Counted from the first letter of the stretch, positions 27,334 through 36,892 are shown. The stretch: 64,000 nt of DNA from CAWANP01 sp963783445 (GCA_963783445.1 CAWANP010000003.1:1-64000); one strand, 5' to 3'. The notes: generated by a model not told the origin, from the sequence alone. Program-made: numbers and translations.

Positions 27334-29304
27334 ATGGATGAGCAGGTGTATCCTGGAAACAGTTGGCGCTGGATCATTACCCTCCTGTTGGCGGGCTTGC
27401 TGATTGCGATGCCGGGCCAGGCGCTCGCTGGGCATCCGCATGCGGGAAAGGTGTGGACAGACTCCGGCCTGCTGGCACTGGAGTCGCCAACCGTGGGCAA
27501 ACCGATATCCCGCATCGTCTGTCCGGAGGGATTTGAGGCCCTTGTGTATGCTGTCGACCTCAAGTCGCCCGGCGGACTGGCCTTCGACCCCAGCGGCGTG
27601 CTCCACGTGGCTGAAGAGACCGCCGGGCGTGTGTCGCGCATCAGCCCCGACGGGACCCACACGCCGGTGGTGGCCAAGCTGGACTACCCAGAGGGAATCG
27701 CCTTTGACCCAGCAGGAAATCTGTACGTCGTCGAGGATGTCGAGAACGGCCGATTGCTCCGCATAGATTCCGAGGGCCAGCAGACGGTCTTGGCTGCCGG
27801 CCTTGACGCTCCCGAAGGCGTAGTCTGGGCGCCCGACGGCCAACTGTACGTTACCGAATCCAACGTTCAGTTCGTAGAGAATCTGCCCTGGGATGTGATC
27901 TCGGGCGTCACCCAAGTCTCACAGGGGCTGGAAGTGACAGAGGTCTTTACCGATAGCCTGCTTTGGAGCTATTCAGGCATTGCCCTGGGCGCCGATGGCC
28001 TGCTGTACGTGGCCAACGAAGCGTCGAATGTAGCCACCACGGACAGCATATTCCAGGTGGATCCGGCCACGGGCAAGCGAACACTTTTTGCCTCTGACCT
28101 GACAGCAACAGAAGGCCTGCACTTTTCGCCAGGTGGCGGCTTTCCCCTGTATGCAACAGAGGAAGATTTGGGCGATGGAATGGGCCGCCTGAATCTTGTC
28201 GAGGCGAGCGGGTCTCACAGAGTCCTTTGTACCGGCTTTCGCAGCCCTGAGGGCGTGGCCGTGGACCGCAATGGCAATCTCTATGTCACCGATCACACCA
28301 TGATCATACAGGTTATTTCTCCCGACCTTGTGCCTCCAGGGCCTCCTCAGCAACCTGCTGCCGATCCGCCAGGCTGGACAGCCGCCAACGGATTCTCGCT
28401 CAATTGGCAGAACCCTGTTGACACATCGGGCGTTGCTGGAGCCTATCTGAAGAAGGGTGAACCACCAACCGGGGGCGCTGATGGAGCCTTTTACGCTGGC
28501 ACAGATTTGTCCCAGATTGCTGGCATCACCGTCGCCATACCTGGCGCTCAGACGGCCTATCTTTGGCTGGAGGATGGTGTGGGTAATGCTGACTATACCA
28601 GCGCTGTATCCATCACACTGTACTATGATCCCGATCCGCCCGGCAGTCCTATCGACCTCATCGCTGAGCCAGGCGGCTGGTCGCCGGCCAACCGCTTTTC
28701 CTTGAGTTGGACCAATTCAACGGAGATGTCTGGAATGCTGACGGCCTGCTACCGGTTGGACGCGCCGCCCCTCTCGGTGGAGGATCATGCCGGATGCCAG
28801 GCTGGCGTGGATATCCAGGGGCTAACAGATGTGACTGTACCAAACAGCGGCAAGCATAGCGCTTACGTGTGGTTAGGCGATGCTGCGGGGAACGTTGATC
28901 CGGCGACAGCCATCAGTACAACGCTGCGCCTGGACACTGTGCCACCGGTGTCGCTGGCCAACTCCCCAGCAAGCACCAAAACAGCACCCATCCGGGTGAC
29001 CTGGGTAGCGACCGACACACAAAGTGGCCTGGAAAGTGTGGCGCTATGGGTGAAAAAAGGTGACGAAGGCACGTGGATGGACAGCGGCCAGGCACACCAG
29101 ATCGGCGCGGCTGTATCGGGGGCTGCGAGCCAAGGATCTTTCCTCTTCCGGCCAACCGGTCCAGGAGCCTACTACTTTGGCATGCGGGCCGTAGACCAGG
29201 CGGGCAACACCGAAGCAGAGCCTGCAGGCGACGGTGACACAAAGACCGATTGCGAGACATGGCAAAGGGCATACCTGCCCTTGCGGTGGAAAAGCAGCCC
29301 ATGA
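27334..29304 (+). CDS. Secreted NHL/SMP-30-like beta-propeller protein with Ig-like domains
   Basis: The 656-residue exported protein has a signal peptide (IITLLLAGLLIAMPGQALAG). A six-bladed propeller follows at about residues 60-330 with repeats such as PGGLAFDPSGVLHVAEETA, PEGIAFDPAGNLYVVEDVE and PEGVAVDRNGNLYVTDHT. Two or three Ig/fibronectin-like domains come next (PPGWTAANGFSLNWQNP and EPGGWSPANRFSLSWTN are clearly duplicates). It ends QRAYLPLRWKSSP, resembling the DAYLPL tail of the broken secreted protein near 4965. GAAAGG precedes the ATG. Ligand or enzymatic activity is unknown. Confidence 0.88.
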   Translation: MDEQVYPGNSWRWIITLLLAGLLIAMPGQALAGHPHAGKVWTDSGLLALESPTVGKPISRIVCPEGFEALVYAVDLKSPGGLAFDPSGVLHVAEETAGRVSRISPDGTHTPVVAKLDYPEGIAFDPAGNLYVVEDVENGRLLRIDSEGQQTVLAAGLDAPEGVVWAPDGQLYVTESNVQFVENLPWDVISGVTQVSQGLEVTEVFTDSLLWSYSGIALGADGLLYVANEASNVATTDSIFQVDPATGKRTLFASDLTATEGLHFSPGGGFPLYATEEDLGDGMGRLNLVEASGSHRVLCTGFRSPEGVAVDRNGNLYVTDHTMIIQVISPDLVPPGPPQQPAADPPGWTAANGFSLNWQNPVDTSGVAGAYLKKGEPPTGGADGAFYAGTDLSQIAGITVAIPGAQTAYLWLEDGVGNADYTSAVSITLYYDPDPPGSPIDLIAEPGGWSPANRFSLSWTNSTEMSGMLTACYRLDAPPLSVEDHAGCQAGVDIQGLTDVTVPNSGKHSAYVWLGDAAGNVDPATAISTTLRLDTVPPVSLANSPASTKTAPIRVTWVATDTQSGLESVALWVKKGDEGTWMDSGQAHQIGAAVSGAASQGSFLFRPTGPGAYYFGMRAVDQAGNTEAEPAGDGDTKTDCETWQRAYLPLRWKSSP

Positions 29305-29481
29305 ACCTGATCCGGGTTCTTCCGGCAAACGGTAGTTGAGGTACCCTTGCCGGCAAAGCAATCACCAGTTCTATGACAATCTGTCCTACCAAAGGTTCGT
29401 GACATTCCCTACGCGAAAGGCATTGGCCATCAGGCCCGACTGCCAGGTGGTCGTCAAGGCTGGCGCCCTGGTGGAACCGAA

Positions 29482-30822
29482 TCAGCAACTCGTGTTGCCC
29501 TCTTGTTTGACCCTCTTCCGGATGGCCAACCACAGGATTCCCACAAAAACAAGACCCGGTGCGGCCAGGCAAGACACAGATTGGCTTGGGTCCGGGGCTG
29601 GCAGGTCAGCGGTGAACACCCGCATCGGCAGAGGCGCAAAGGTGAGCACAAAAATGAGCAGCACGGCCACGGCTACGAGCTTGCGAGGCGTATCGAGGCG
29701 GGTAACATCATCAAGGGGATCGGGGTGCGATTGGCCAAAGAAAAAGATCAGAAAGGCCCACAGCAGCCAACCCTGCCAGAACACGATCCCCAGCACCAAA
29801 AGAATAACAATGATAGGCCAGGTGAGGATCTTGGCCCTTTGGCCAACGAGACTGTAGAGAACGTGGCCGCCGTCCAACTGACCCACCGGTATCAAGTTCA
29901 GCGCTGTGACCAGTAGCCCTGCCCAGCCCGCCAGGGCAACAGGACTGACAAAGACATCGTAGCCGCTGTCAATGGGAAAAGTGCCCAACAGCGCCGCCGC
30001 GCCGTCGCCCAGAATTGCCTGGAGGGTTGGTACGGAGCCGGTGCCTGGCAGCACCTGCCCAAAAACGCCAAATTTGAGGAGCAGGTAGAGGAGCGAATTC
30101 CCCTCAAGAAAGATCATCGAGCCTGGCTCGGGGGCAACCATGGGTTCGACGGTCGACAAGGTTAGGCCCAGGATGAGGATCGGTACAGCCAGCACAAAAC
30201 CGGCCAGTGGGCCAGCAACGCCAACGGTCAGCATCTGCCGGCGGTTGACAGTCCTGCCCTTCATGACGATAAAGGCCCCCATGGTACCCAGAGGTGGCAC
30301 CGGTATGGGGATGAAGAAGGGCAGGGACACCGGCACCTTGTAGTACCGGCCGGCGAAATAGTGGCCTAGCTCGTGGCCGGTTAGGATGGTCATCAAACTC
30401 AGGGCAAATGGCCAGCCGATCCACAAGTGGGTCAGAATCCAGCCCAGGTCCGCATTTGGCGGCACCTGGTCAGACCAGGTAGCTCCGACAAAGAGAGTGG
30501 AGAGGATGGTCAGAAAATACAACAAGGCGTTTAACCAGAGCCGGGATTGGGTCTGTTGCGGTTCCACTCCGGGCACAGCCAACAGTACTTGCCGGTCATG
30601 GTCCGGATCGTCACGCAACATGGCTGTGTAGCCCATAGCTCGAAAACGAGCAGCCATCTGGGGGAAGGCATTTTCTGAAGGCGCCAGCAGATTGCCACGA
30701 AAGCGGATCGTCTCAGGCTGTTCGGGCACACCCAGGGTCACATCATCGACTGCAAACAGGTCCGCTACAGCCGTCTCCAGTTGCCTGGCGGTTTGTTGAG
30801 CGGACGGTCTTTCGTCTGTCAT
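29482..30822 (-). CDS. Site-2 protease family M50 membrane metalloprotease
   Basis: This is an intramembrane zinc protease of 446 residues. A soluble N-terminal region of about 95 residues (a FERM- or ferredoxin-like pattern FRAMGYTAMLRDDPDHDRQ) precedes eight or so hydrophobic segments. Zinc ligands and the catalytic Glu are in TGHELGHYFAGRYY, and the third ligand Asp is in NLIPVGQLDGGH. There is no PDZ or CBS domain. The layout resembles the plant/cyanobacterial EGY-type branch. Substrate unknown. It converges with the beta-propeller gene. Confidence 0.92.
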   Translation of the reverse strand: MTDERPSAQQTARQLETAVADLFAVDDVTLGVPEQPETIRFRGNLLAPSENAFPQMAARFRAMGYTAMLRDDPDHDRQVLLAVPGVEPQQTQSRLWLNALLYFLTILSTLFVGATWSDQVPPNADLGWILTHLWIGWPFALSLMTILTGHELGHYFAGRYYKVPVSLPFFIPIPVPPLGTMGAFIVMKGRTVNRRQMLTVGVAGPLAGFVLAVPILILGLTLSTVEPMVAPEPGSMIFLEGNSLLYLLLKFGVFGQVLPGTGSVPTLQAILGDGAAALLGTFPIDSGYDVFVSPVALAGWAGLLVTALNLIPVGQLDGGHVLYSLVGQRAKILTWPIIVILLVLGIVFWQGWLLWAFLIFFFGQSHPDPLDDVTRLDTPRKLVAVAVLLIFVLTFAPLPMRVFTADLPAPDPSQSVSCLAAPGLVFVGILWLAIRKRVKQEGNTSC

Positions 30823-30998
30823 ACTCAGCTGCTTTCTAGATCTCGAACCTGGAGCCCCGGTGCGGCCTCATCAAGGGCATGCATGGGGACTCCCAAGAAG
30901 CGGTCCAAGCCACCGCGCGGGGCAGTATACCATAGTCTAGAGCGGGATCCAAACCATCTTGACCACGCGAAGGTCGACAGAACAATGCGCGAGCGAGG

Positions 30999-31685
30999 CT
31001 ATCCCCACACTCGGGCAACAACATTGATCCAGGATCTGTCACGCCCTGCCTGGTCAGGGTCCATCCAGCCTTCGACGATCCGAAACTTGGCCTGATGCAG
31101 TGACGTTTCTACCTCGGAGAATTGGTAAAACGAGAAGAAACGGCGATGGCCTCTATCGTCTACGAGCCATTGTTCCCCCTGACCATCTTTCAGTGCCAGG
31201 TACAACACTCCGCCAGGCCTTTGCAGCAAGCGGGCGATCTGCGTCAGCGCGATGGGCAACTGGCACCGGGGCAGGTGGAGCAGTGAGGCACAGGCCCAGA
31301 CGCCATCAAGGGTACCAGAGGCCAACGGTACAGAACGCAGGTCCGCCAGGACAAAGGGGACCGTCGGGAACCGGCGCCGAGCCTCAACCAACATTCCGGG
31401 CGACGAATCCAAACCCACGCCCCAACAACCAAGTTGCGCCAAATGCTCAATGTCACGGCCCGGACCGCAGCCCAGGTCCAACACGCGCCGGGGAACAACG
31501 ACCCGGCTGGCAAAGGCAGCCAGTGCCCGTTCCAGGCGCAAATTCCCCCACGTGGCCGCATAGTGGGCAGCGTTTTGATCGTAGCTGGCCACAGTCTCGG
31601 CTGCTGAAGACTGCGTGCTCCAACTGAACTCGCTGGCAGGTTGTGGGCCTAGCACACCGGCACTCGAGGACTTGATGTACATCAA
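30999..31685 (-). CDS. Class I SAM-dependent methyltransferase
   Basis: The 228-residue product has SAM-binding motif I VLDLGCGPGRDIEHLAQLG. The acidic loop after strand 2 is GVGLDSSPGMLVEARRR, motif II is PFVLADLRSVPLASGTLDG, and motif III is LLQRPGGVLYLALKDG. The fold is the UbiE/Methyltransf_11 type. The substrate cannot be told. It is between the site-2 protease and the GT4 gene, both also minus, but separated by more than 120 bp on each side. Confidence 0.88.
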   Translation of the reverse strand: MMYIKSSSAGVLGPQPASEFSWSTQSSAAETVASYDQNAAHYAATWGNLRLERALAAFASRVVVPRRVLDLGCGPGRDIEHLAQLGCWGVGLDSSPGMLVEARRRFPTVPFVLADLRSVPLASGTLDGVWACASLLHLPRCQLPIALTQIARLLQRPGGVLYLALKDGQGEQWLVDDRGHRRFFSFYQFSEVETSLHQAKFRIVEGWMDPDQAGRDRSWINVVARVWG

Positions 31686-31813
31686 CCTTAACGACCCTCA
31701 CCCAAGATATGACTGCCCCGGCTTCCAGCCAACCATGGCCCGAGTGAAGGGCCAGGCAGGCACGATTGTCTTTGGATGAATCCGGTTGTTCTGTGCGGCT
31801 GCACAGGGGGAGT

Positions 31814-33106
31814 CTAACCAGAGCCAACCGCAGCGGCAGGCATGAGAGCCGATTGAACCCGCTGGTAAAGTTGCAGAACTTGGTCAGAAATGGCAGGCCA
31901 GCCGTAGCTGCGCGCCCATTGAGCCGCCTGCAGGCCCAGCGCCTCGCGAAGACCGTCATCGCAAAGCAACAAACCGATCTTGGCGGCCAGCGCCTCAGCA
32001 TCGCGCTCGGGAACCAGGAATCCGGTCTGGCCATCTTGCACGCTGTAGGTCAGCCCGCCAACCTTGGAAGCCACCACCGGGGTCCCACAGGCCATGGCCT
32101 CTAGGGCCACCATGCCAAAGGACTCATAGTGGGAGGGCATGACCACCATATCAGCAGCGGAATAGTAATAGACGAGCGTATCCTGGTCTTGGGCACCATG
32201 GAAGGTAACCAGGTCCTGGATACCCAATTCAGCCCGGAGCTTTTCCAGGCGTGCAAGCTCGTCATTCACCTTTTCGACACCTGCCCCTGGCGCGCCGCCA
32301 ATTATGACAACAGACAGATCGTCCTGCCAGCAAGGAATCTCGGGCACAACGAGGGCCATGGCTCGCAGCAGCGTGTCTATCCCCTTCAATGGTTCGATCC
32401 GGCCCACAAAAAGGACGATACGGCGCTCGGGAGGCAAGCCCAGGATGTGCTTGGCCTTTTTTGGCGGAACGGGTTGGAAGAGATCCAGATCCACGCCGGG
32501 GGGCACAACATCCATCTTGCTGGCGTCAGCTCCATAGAGCCAGACCATCTGCGCCCTCTCCAAGGGCGTAGCTGCCACCAGGCGATCCGCAAGGGCCATG
32601 ACCTCAGCTTCCCCCTCGATGCGCCGCGCTGCCTCCCACTCATGGGGGCCGGAGGCCACACTGTTCTTCATGTGCCCAAGGGTATGGAACATCTGAACGA
32701 TGGGGGCGCCCCAAACGCGACGCAGCTCACGGGCGGCCAAGCCTGAGAGCCAATAGTGACTGTGGATCACATCGTAGTGCAGGCCCTCACGTCTGGCGAG
32801 GTCCAGCGCACCGCGAACAAACTGGGGAAGATGGTCGACGATGCTGTTCTTGTCATAGGGGGTTTCGGGGCCAGCCGGCAAGTGGATAACGCGGCAGTTT
32901 GGCCCCAACCTGGTGCTGATACGTGGGATATTGGGATTCTGGGAGCGGGTGAAACAATCTACGGCAATCCCGCGTTGCCCAAGCTCGCGACTCAGGTCGC
33001 GGACATAGACGTTCATCCCCCCTGTCTCCTTGCCTCCCAGAGTGGCAAGCGGACAGGTATGGACAGTCAACATAGCTACACGTTCAATCATCGGTTGTTC
33101 AGGCAT
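31814..33106 (-). CDS. GT4-family glycosyltransferase
   Basis: The 430-residue retaining glycosyltransferase has a GT-B fold. The N-terminal acceptor domain carries LGGKETGGMNVYVRDLSREL and HSHYWLSGLAARELR. The C-terminal nucleotide-sugar domain has FVGRIEPLKGIDTLLRAM and the E-x7-E motif in PSHYESFGMVALEAMACG. It resembles the sucrose-phosphate synthase/MshA branch, so the acceptor may be a sugar phosphate or inositol phosphate, but that is inference. Its start overlaps the end of the zinc-ribbon gene by eight bases. Confidence 0.92.
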   Translation of the reverse strand: MPEQPMIERVAMLTVHTCPLATLGGKETGGMNVYVRDLSRELGQRGIAVDCFTRSQNPNIPRISTRLGPNCRVIHLPAGPETPYDKNSIVDHLPQFVRGALDLARREGLHYDVIHSHYWLSGLAARELRRVWGAPIVQMFHTLGHMKNSVASGPHEWEAARRIEGEAEVMALADRLVAATPLERAQMVWLYGADASKMDVVPPGVDLDLFQPVPPKKAKHILGLPPERRIVLFVGRIEPLKGIDTLLRAMALVVPEIPCWQDDLSVVIIGGAPGAGVEKVNDELARLEKLRAELGIQDLVTFHGAQDQDTLVYYYSAADMVVMPSHYESFGMVALEAMACGTPVVASKVGGLTYSVQDGQTGFLVPERDAEALAAKIGLLLCDDGLREALGLQAAQWARSYGWPAISDQVLQLYQRVQSALMPAAAVGSG

Positions 33107-33504
33107 CCCTAAGGCGTTTGTACCAGACCGCAGTACCCACAGCGATCAGGATAGCGCCCACACCGCCGATAGGCAAAAGACAGCAGAAAGCAGCGAACAG
33201 CCAGTTCTCCAGGCCGGTCATGGATTCGTACTCGAGGAGGCCAGTAAACAGAAAGACCAGGACCGATGCCAAACAGGTGAGAACTCCCAACACAACCAAG
33301 ATGCGGGCTGCTATACGCCAACCGGTCCCATGCCCACCCGGCGGCGGCGCCAGCGGGGGGACAGTGGCAACTGGTGCTGGGGAAGTGCCCGGCGATGGAT
33401 CCTCCTCTCCATCCGACAGAGGTCGCGGCACACCGCATTCACCGCAGAACAAGTCTGCATCAGAGAGCATGGCTCCGCAATTGTCACACTGGATTCGAGC
33501 CCAC
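33099..33504 (-). CDS. Zinc-ribbon membrane protein (start codon apparently broken by one extra G)
   Basis: An ATG at 33470 gives MLSDADLFCGECG with only one Cys pair. In frame just upstream lie codons for IQCDNCGA, completing the usual two-CxxC zinc ribbon, but no start codon precedes them. At 33504 the sequence reads GTGGGCTCGA. With one G fewer it would be GTG-GCT-CGA, a GTG start seven bases after GAAAGGAG. The gene most likely spans this point. After the ribbon come a Pro-rich linker (PPLAPPPGGHGTG) and two membrane helices (ILVVLGVLTCLASVLVFLF and LFAAFCCLLPIGGVGAILI). Function unknown. Confidence 0.7.
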
Positions 33505-33552
33505 CTTGGCTCTCCTTTCTCAATCCCTCAGCAAAATGCCGGATATGGTGCA

Positions 33553-34590
33553 CTAACAAACAGTTTGCAGCGACACACCAGGCTTTGCCATGAGCAAGCG
33601 CCGAACCTGAGTATCTTGGGCGCCAAAGCGATACTTGTATACTTCGTCGCCCCGTAGGAAATCATAGTGGGCACGGCCCAGGGTAATCGCCTGTTCGATA
33701 CTCCGGGCAGTGATGATGATGCCCGGGCTCAAGTGCCGGAAGCGGGCAGGATCGTAGCCCGAATTGTAGACGAGGATACTGCCGCCATAATCGAAATTCA
33801 GCAAGGCAGCCGCCTTCTCACCATCCATTTCGACAAATACCAACTGTAACCACCCCTGCTCTTGCAGAACCTGCGCCATGTCAAAGAAGAAGGCTTGCAT
33901 CTTTGGGTCCATGAACTGGTCCTTCTCTGGGGTGCTCTTCTGATGAAGATCGATGAAACTCTGCATCTCAGCCTGCAAATCGTGACTCAGGCCAACAACG
34001 ACAAAGCGCGTATCGGCCTCAGCGTCAGACTTGCGCAGCTTGCGACGCACTTCGTGGCGCTGCTTCTTGTTGAGCATCATCAGATACTCGTCCCAGGTGT
34101 CAGGCAGGTCAATGATCGGGCACACATCCTCTATCTCTACGAGGGACTGGTAGCCCTGTGCCTCGGCCAATTCCCGCAGGCGAACATAGGTCAGCGATTC
34201 CTGGGGGATATTGCAGAAATCAATCAGATCCCAACCTTGCGCCTCCTGCCCCAGGTATTCCAACAGAGCCTGGTAGACAGCATCCTCCTGTCCCTGTTCG
34301 ATGATCAGGTCCAGATAATCCGACACGTCACGACAGCCGATCAAATAGAAGACCGGCTGGCCACCATCTGCCAGTGTACGAAAAAGAGGGGCAATACCCA
34401 CCAATCGGCCATCATCTTCCGAGCGAAAGCCCAAGAGCAACAGGCTCCCCTCGCCCAAGTGCTTCCACCAGGTAGACTGCCACTCCCACGTCAGGAACAG
34501 CGTGTTGCAGCAGCTCCGCTGTAGTAGATCATTCCATTCCGGTTTGAGCGCCCAGAAACCATCACTCTCAAAGTGAACCTCGATCCGCAT
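33553..34590 (-). CDS. BioF2-like (Acetyltransf_6) GNAT-fold transferase
   Basis: The 345-residue protein belongs to the CelD/BcsL family, which shares the FemAB double-GNAT fold. Markers include FLTWEWQSTWWKHLGEG near the N-terminus. LNKKQRHEVRRKLRKS corresponds to the basic loop, and YNSGYDPARFRHLSPGIIIT and YDFLRGDEVYKYRFGA lie near the end. These proteins are linked to exopolysaccharide or cell-envelope acylation. It is a third FemAB-fold protein in the window, unlinked to the tandem pair. Confidence 0.85.
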   Translation of the reverse strand: MRIEVHFESDGFWALKPEWNDLLQRSCCNTLFLTWEWQSTWWKHLGEGSLLLLGFRSEDDGRLVGIAPLFRTLADGGQPVFYLIGCRDVSDYLDLIIEQGQEDAVYQALLEYLGQEAQGWDLIDFCNIPQESLTYVRLRELAEAQGYQSLVEIEDVCPIIDLPDTWDEYLMMLNKKQRHEVRRKLRKSDAEADTRFVVVGLSHDLQAEMQSFIDLHQKSTPEKDQFMDPKMQAFFFDMAQVLQEQGWLQLVFVEMDGEKAAALLNFDYGGSILVYNSGYDPARFRHLSPGIIITARSIEQAITLGRAHYDFLRGDEVYKYRFGAQDTQVRRLLMAKPGVSLQTVC

Positions 34591-34758
34591 AAAACTCCCC
34601 GGTTACCTCGAATGCCATCGAAAAGCGTGTTGGGCCATGGCGAACCATGCATACCATACCATGGCACTTAGCGCCATTATACCTGACATCGGTGAGCGGC
34701 GCAAAAAGAGCATGGGAACGGGAGGACCCTGTGGACCATATAGAGACCGTGTACACAT

Positions 34759-34797
34759 AGGACCACGCTCAGCTCTGCCGGAACTAAGCGTGGTCCT
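34759..34797. terminator. Inverted repeat downstream of recA
   Basis: AGGACCACGCT (34759-34769) is repeated inverted and exact at 34787-34797 with a 17-base loop. It lies 73 bp beyond the recA stop, between recA and the BioF2-like gene. No T-tract follows on the minus strand, so it may terminate weakly or protect the recA message. Confidence 0.45.
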
Positions 34798-34869
34798 GAA
34801 TGGCCATTGCCAACTTGGGTACCCGGAAGTCAAGAGAGCACATGAATCCTCAGGGTTCCCCAGAGATTC

Positions 34870-35970
34870 TCAGTCGATGAGCGTTTCCTCAGCCACTGGT
34901 GCTTCCTGGATCTCCAAGAGGTCGACCTGGGCCGCTTCTGCCTCCACCTCAAAGCCAAAAACTGGCGCCAGATCCAACTCGGGCAGACCTATCTCCCGGC
35001 GGATGGCGTTCTCAATCTCAATGCACTGGAGCGGATTCTCCCGCAATACCTGCTTGGCATTCTCTCGCCCCTGCGCCAGCCGCTCCTCATTGTACGAGTA
35101 GAACGAACCCCGTTTCTCTATCAGGTCCAGTTCCACTCCCAGGTCCAGCACATCTCCTTCCTTGCTGATCCCCTCGTCGTACATGATATCAAACTCACAC
35201 TCTCGGAATGGCGGCGCCACCTTGTTCTTCTTGACACGCACCCGCGTGCGGTTGCCCGTCACCTCTCCTCCGGCCTTGATGGCCTGAATCCGACGGATGT
35301 CCAACCGCACCGATGCGTAGAACTTGAGCGCCATTCCGCCCGACGTCGTCTCCGGACTGCCAAACATCACCCCGATCTTGTGCCGCAACTGATTGGTGAA
35401 CACCATTGCCGTATTGCTGGTCTTGATCGCCCCACTCAGCTTTCGCAGCGCCTGGCTCATCAACCGTGCTTGCAGCCCGGGGTGGCTGTCCCCCATATCC
35501 CCTTCGATCTCGGCTCGGGGCACCAGCGCTGCAACCGAGTCCACGATGATGACGTCCATGGCCCCGCTTCGTACCAGTGCTTCCGCTATCTCCAGGGCTT
35601 GCTCGCCAGTATCCGGCTGCGAGATATACAGCTCGTCCACATCTACCCCGCACTTGGCCGCATACAGTGGGTCTAGCGCGTGTTCCATGTCGATGAATGC
35701 CGCTACGCCTCCCATACGCTGCGATTCCGCCACGATGTGCTGGCAGACCGTGGTCTTGCCCGAACCTTCAGGACCATAGATCTCGGTGACGCGGCCGCGC
35801 GGGACGCCACCCACTCCCAAGGCCAGGTCCAACGCCAGGGAGCCGGTGGGGATGGTCTCTATTTGCAGGTGTGTAGCTTGCCCCAGCCGCATGATAGCCC
35901 CTTCGCCATATCGTTTCTGGATACCCGTTATCGTCGTCTCCAAGGCCTTAAACCGCCCGTTCTCGCCCAT
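34870..35970 (-). CDS. recA: Recombinase RecA
   Basis: RecA forms filaments on single-stranded DNA, catalyses strand exchange and triggers LexA/UmuD self-cleavage. The product is 366 residues. Walker A is GPEGSGKTT, Walker B VIIVDSVAAL, loop L1 DMGDSHPGLQARLMSQALRK and loop L2 FGSPETTSGGMALKFYASVR. FTNQLRHKIG replaces the commoner INQIR-type wording, and the C-terminus is acidic (EEAPV-like, ending AEETLID). GGAGGTACGC precedes the ATG. No clear LexA-type operator was recognised upstream. Confidence 0.98.
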   Translation of the reverse strand: MGENGRFKALETTITGIQKRYGEGAIMRLGQATHLQIETIPTGSLALDLALGVGGVPRGRVTEIYGPEGSGKTTVCQHIVAESQRMGGVAAFIDMEHALDPLYAAKCGVDVDELYISQPDTGEQALEIAEALVRSGAMDVIIVDSVAALVPRAEIEGDMGDSHPGLQARLMSQALRKLSGAIKTSNTAMVFTNQLRHKIGVMFGSPETTSGGMALKFYASVRLDIRRIQAIKAGGEVTGNRTRVRVKKNKVAPPFRECEFDIMYDEGISKEGDVLDLGVELDLIEKRGSFYSYNEERLAQGRENAKQVLRENPLQCIEIENAIRREIGLPELDLAPVFGFEVEAEAAQVDLLEIQEAPVAEETLID

Positions 35971-36083
35971 CGTGCGTACCTCCTTTGATCCTGGTCTCTA
36001 TGACCCCAGAATAGCACAAATGTTCTTATCTGTCAAATCCAGTATAGGCTAGAGCAGAGGCACCGCAGCTTTGGGCAAAAACC

Positions 36084-36122
36084 GAGTCCGCGCCCTACCG
36101 CTGTCGGGTAGGGCACGGACTC
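36084..36122 (-). terminator. Intrinsic terminator of the Yip1 operon
   Basis: A 16-bp stem with one mismatch (GAGTCCGCGCCCTACC against GGTAGGGCACGGACTC) encloses a short loop. On the minus strand it is followed by GGTTTTTGCC. It lies 33 bp past the second Yip1 gene and insulates recA. Confidence 0.85.
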
Positions 36123-36154
36123 ATCGGCAACTTCCCTATGGACTAATGGGGAAC

Positions 36155-36892
36155 TTAGAGGACGATAGCCAGCCAGGCGACTCCCATGACGGACAGCAGA
36201 ATGCCCAGCAGGAACATGACGATGAAGGGCGCCAGCACTGCCAGTATGGATCTGCCGGCGTCCAGATCAGTGGCAACCGACACGGCCTTGATATAGACCA
36301 CGATGCTCCAGATGGTACCTACCAGCGCCAGCAGTCCACCCAGACAGGGAACGGGGCGCAGTACAGCCAGCAAACCCGGGATGATATACAACGACACCAT
36401 CCCCAGAAAGTGCGGCAGCTTGGCCGATCCGCCTAGTAGGTTGGCTGCGATCAAGACCAGGACACCGTAGAACAACCATCCCCCCAGCGCGGCCAGGACC
36501 CGGCTCAGATACGCGCCAGTGGCCTGGAAGAGGCCACTGATGCCTCGGGGCAATGGAGCCTCAATCTGGCTGAGGTCGGAGACCATGGGGACAATTACTT
36601 CGATTATGCCGTCCATCATCTCCTGGACTTCGGGCGGAAGATCCTGCATGGCAGGGTTGAATCGGGACGACATCTCAAATCCTTGCCGGATCTGCTCCTC
36701 TATCTGGTCCAGATCCGGTGCCCTGACCAGATTCACCAGGCTTACGGCAAACACGATGAGCCCAGCCACGAGTATGACGATGGCGATCAGGACAATGCCC
36801 CTCAGGAAGAGGTTGGGGCGCTCGCGCCACTCTTGGTAGGCCGAGTCGTCCAGAATGACCGTCCGGAGCAGGGTACCAAGCATCTCACTCAT
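36155..36892 (-). CDS. Yip1-domain membrane protein
   Basis: The product has 245 residues with five hydrophobic segments and starts MSEMLGTLLRTVILDDSAYQ. A large extracytoplasmic or cytosolic loop follows the first helix (APDLDQIEEQIRQGFEMSSR to about residue 110). Four tightly packed helices come next with GGSAKLPHFLGMVSLYIIPG, the Yip1-type wording. Start ATG 36892 forms an ATGA overlap with the upstream gene, so the two are translationally coupled. Bacterial Yip1 proteins have no settled function. The pair are paralogues and may form a heteromer. Confidence 0.85.
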   Translation of the reverse strand: MSEMLGTLLRTVILDDSAYQEWRERPNLFLRGIVLIAIVILVAGLIVFAVSLVNLVRAPDLDQIEEQIRQGFEMSSRFNPAMQDLPPEVQEMMDGIIEVIVPMVSDLSQIEAPLPRGISGLFQATGAYLSRVLAALGGWLFYGVLVLIAANLLGGSAKLPHFLGMVSLYIIPGLLAVLRPVPCLGGLLALVGTIWSIVVYIKAVSVATDLDAGRSILAVLAPFIVMFLLGILLSVMGVAWLAIVL

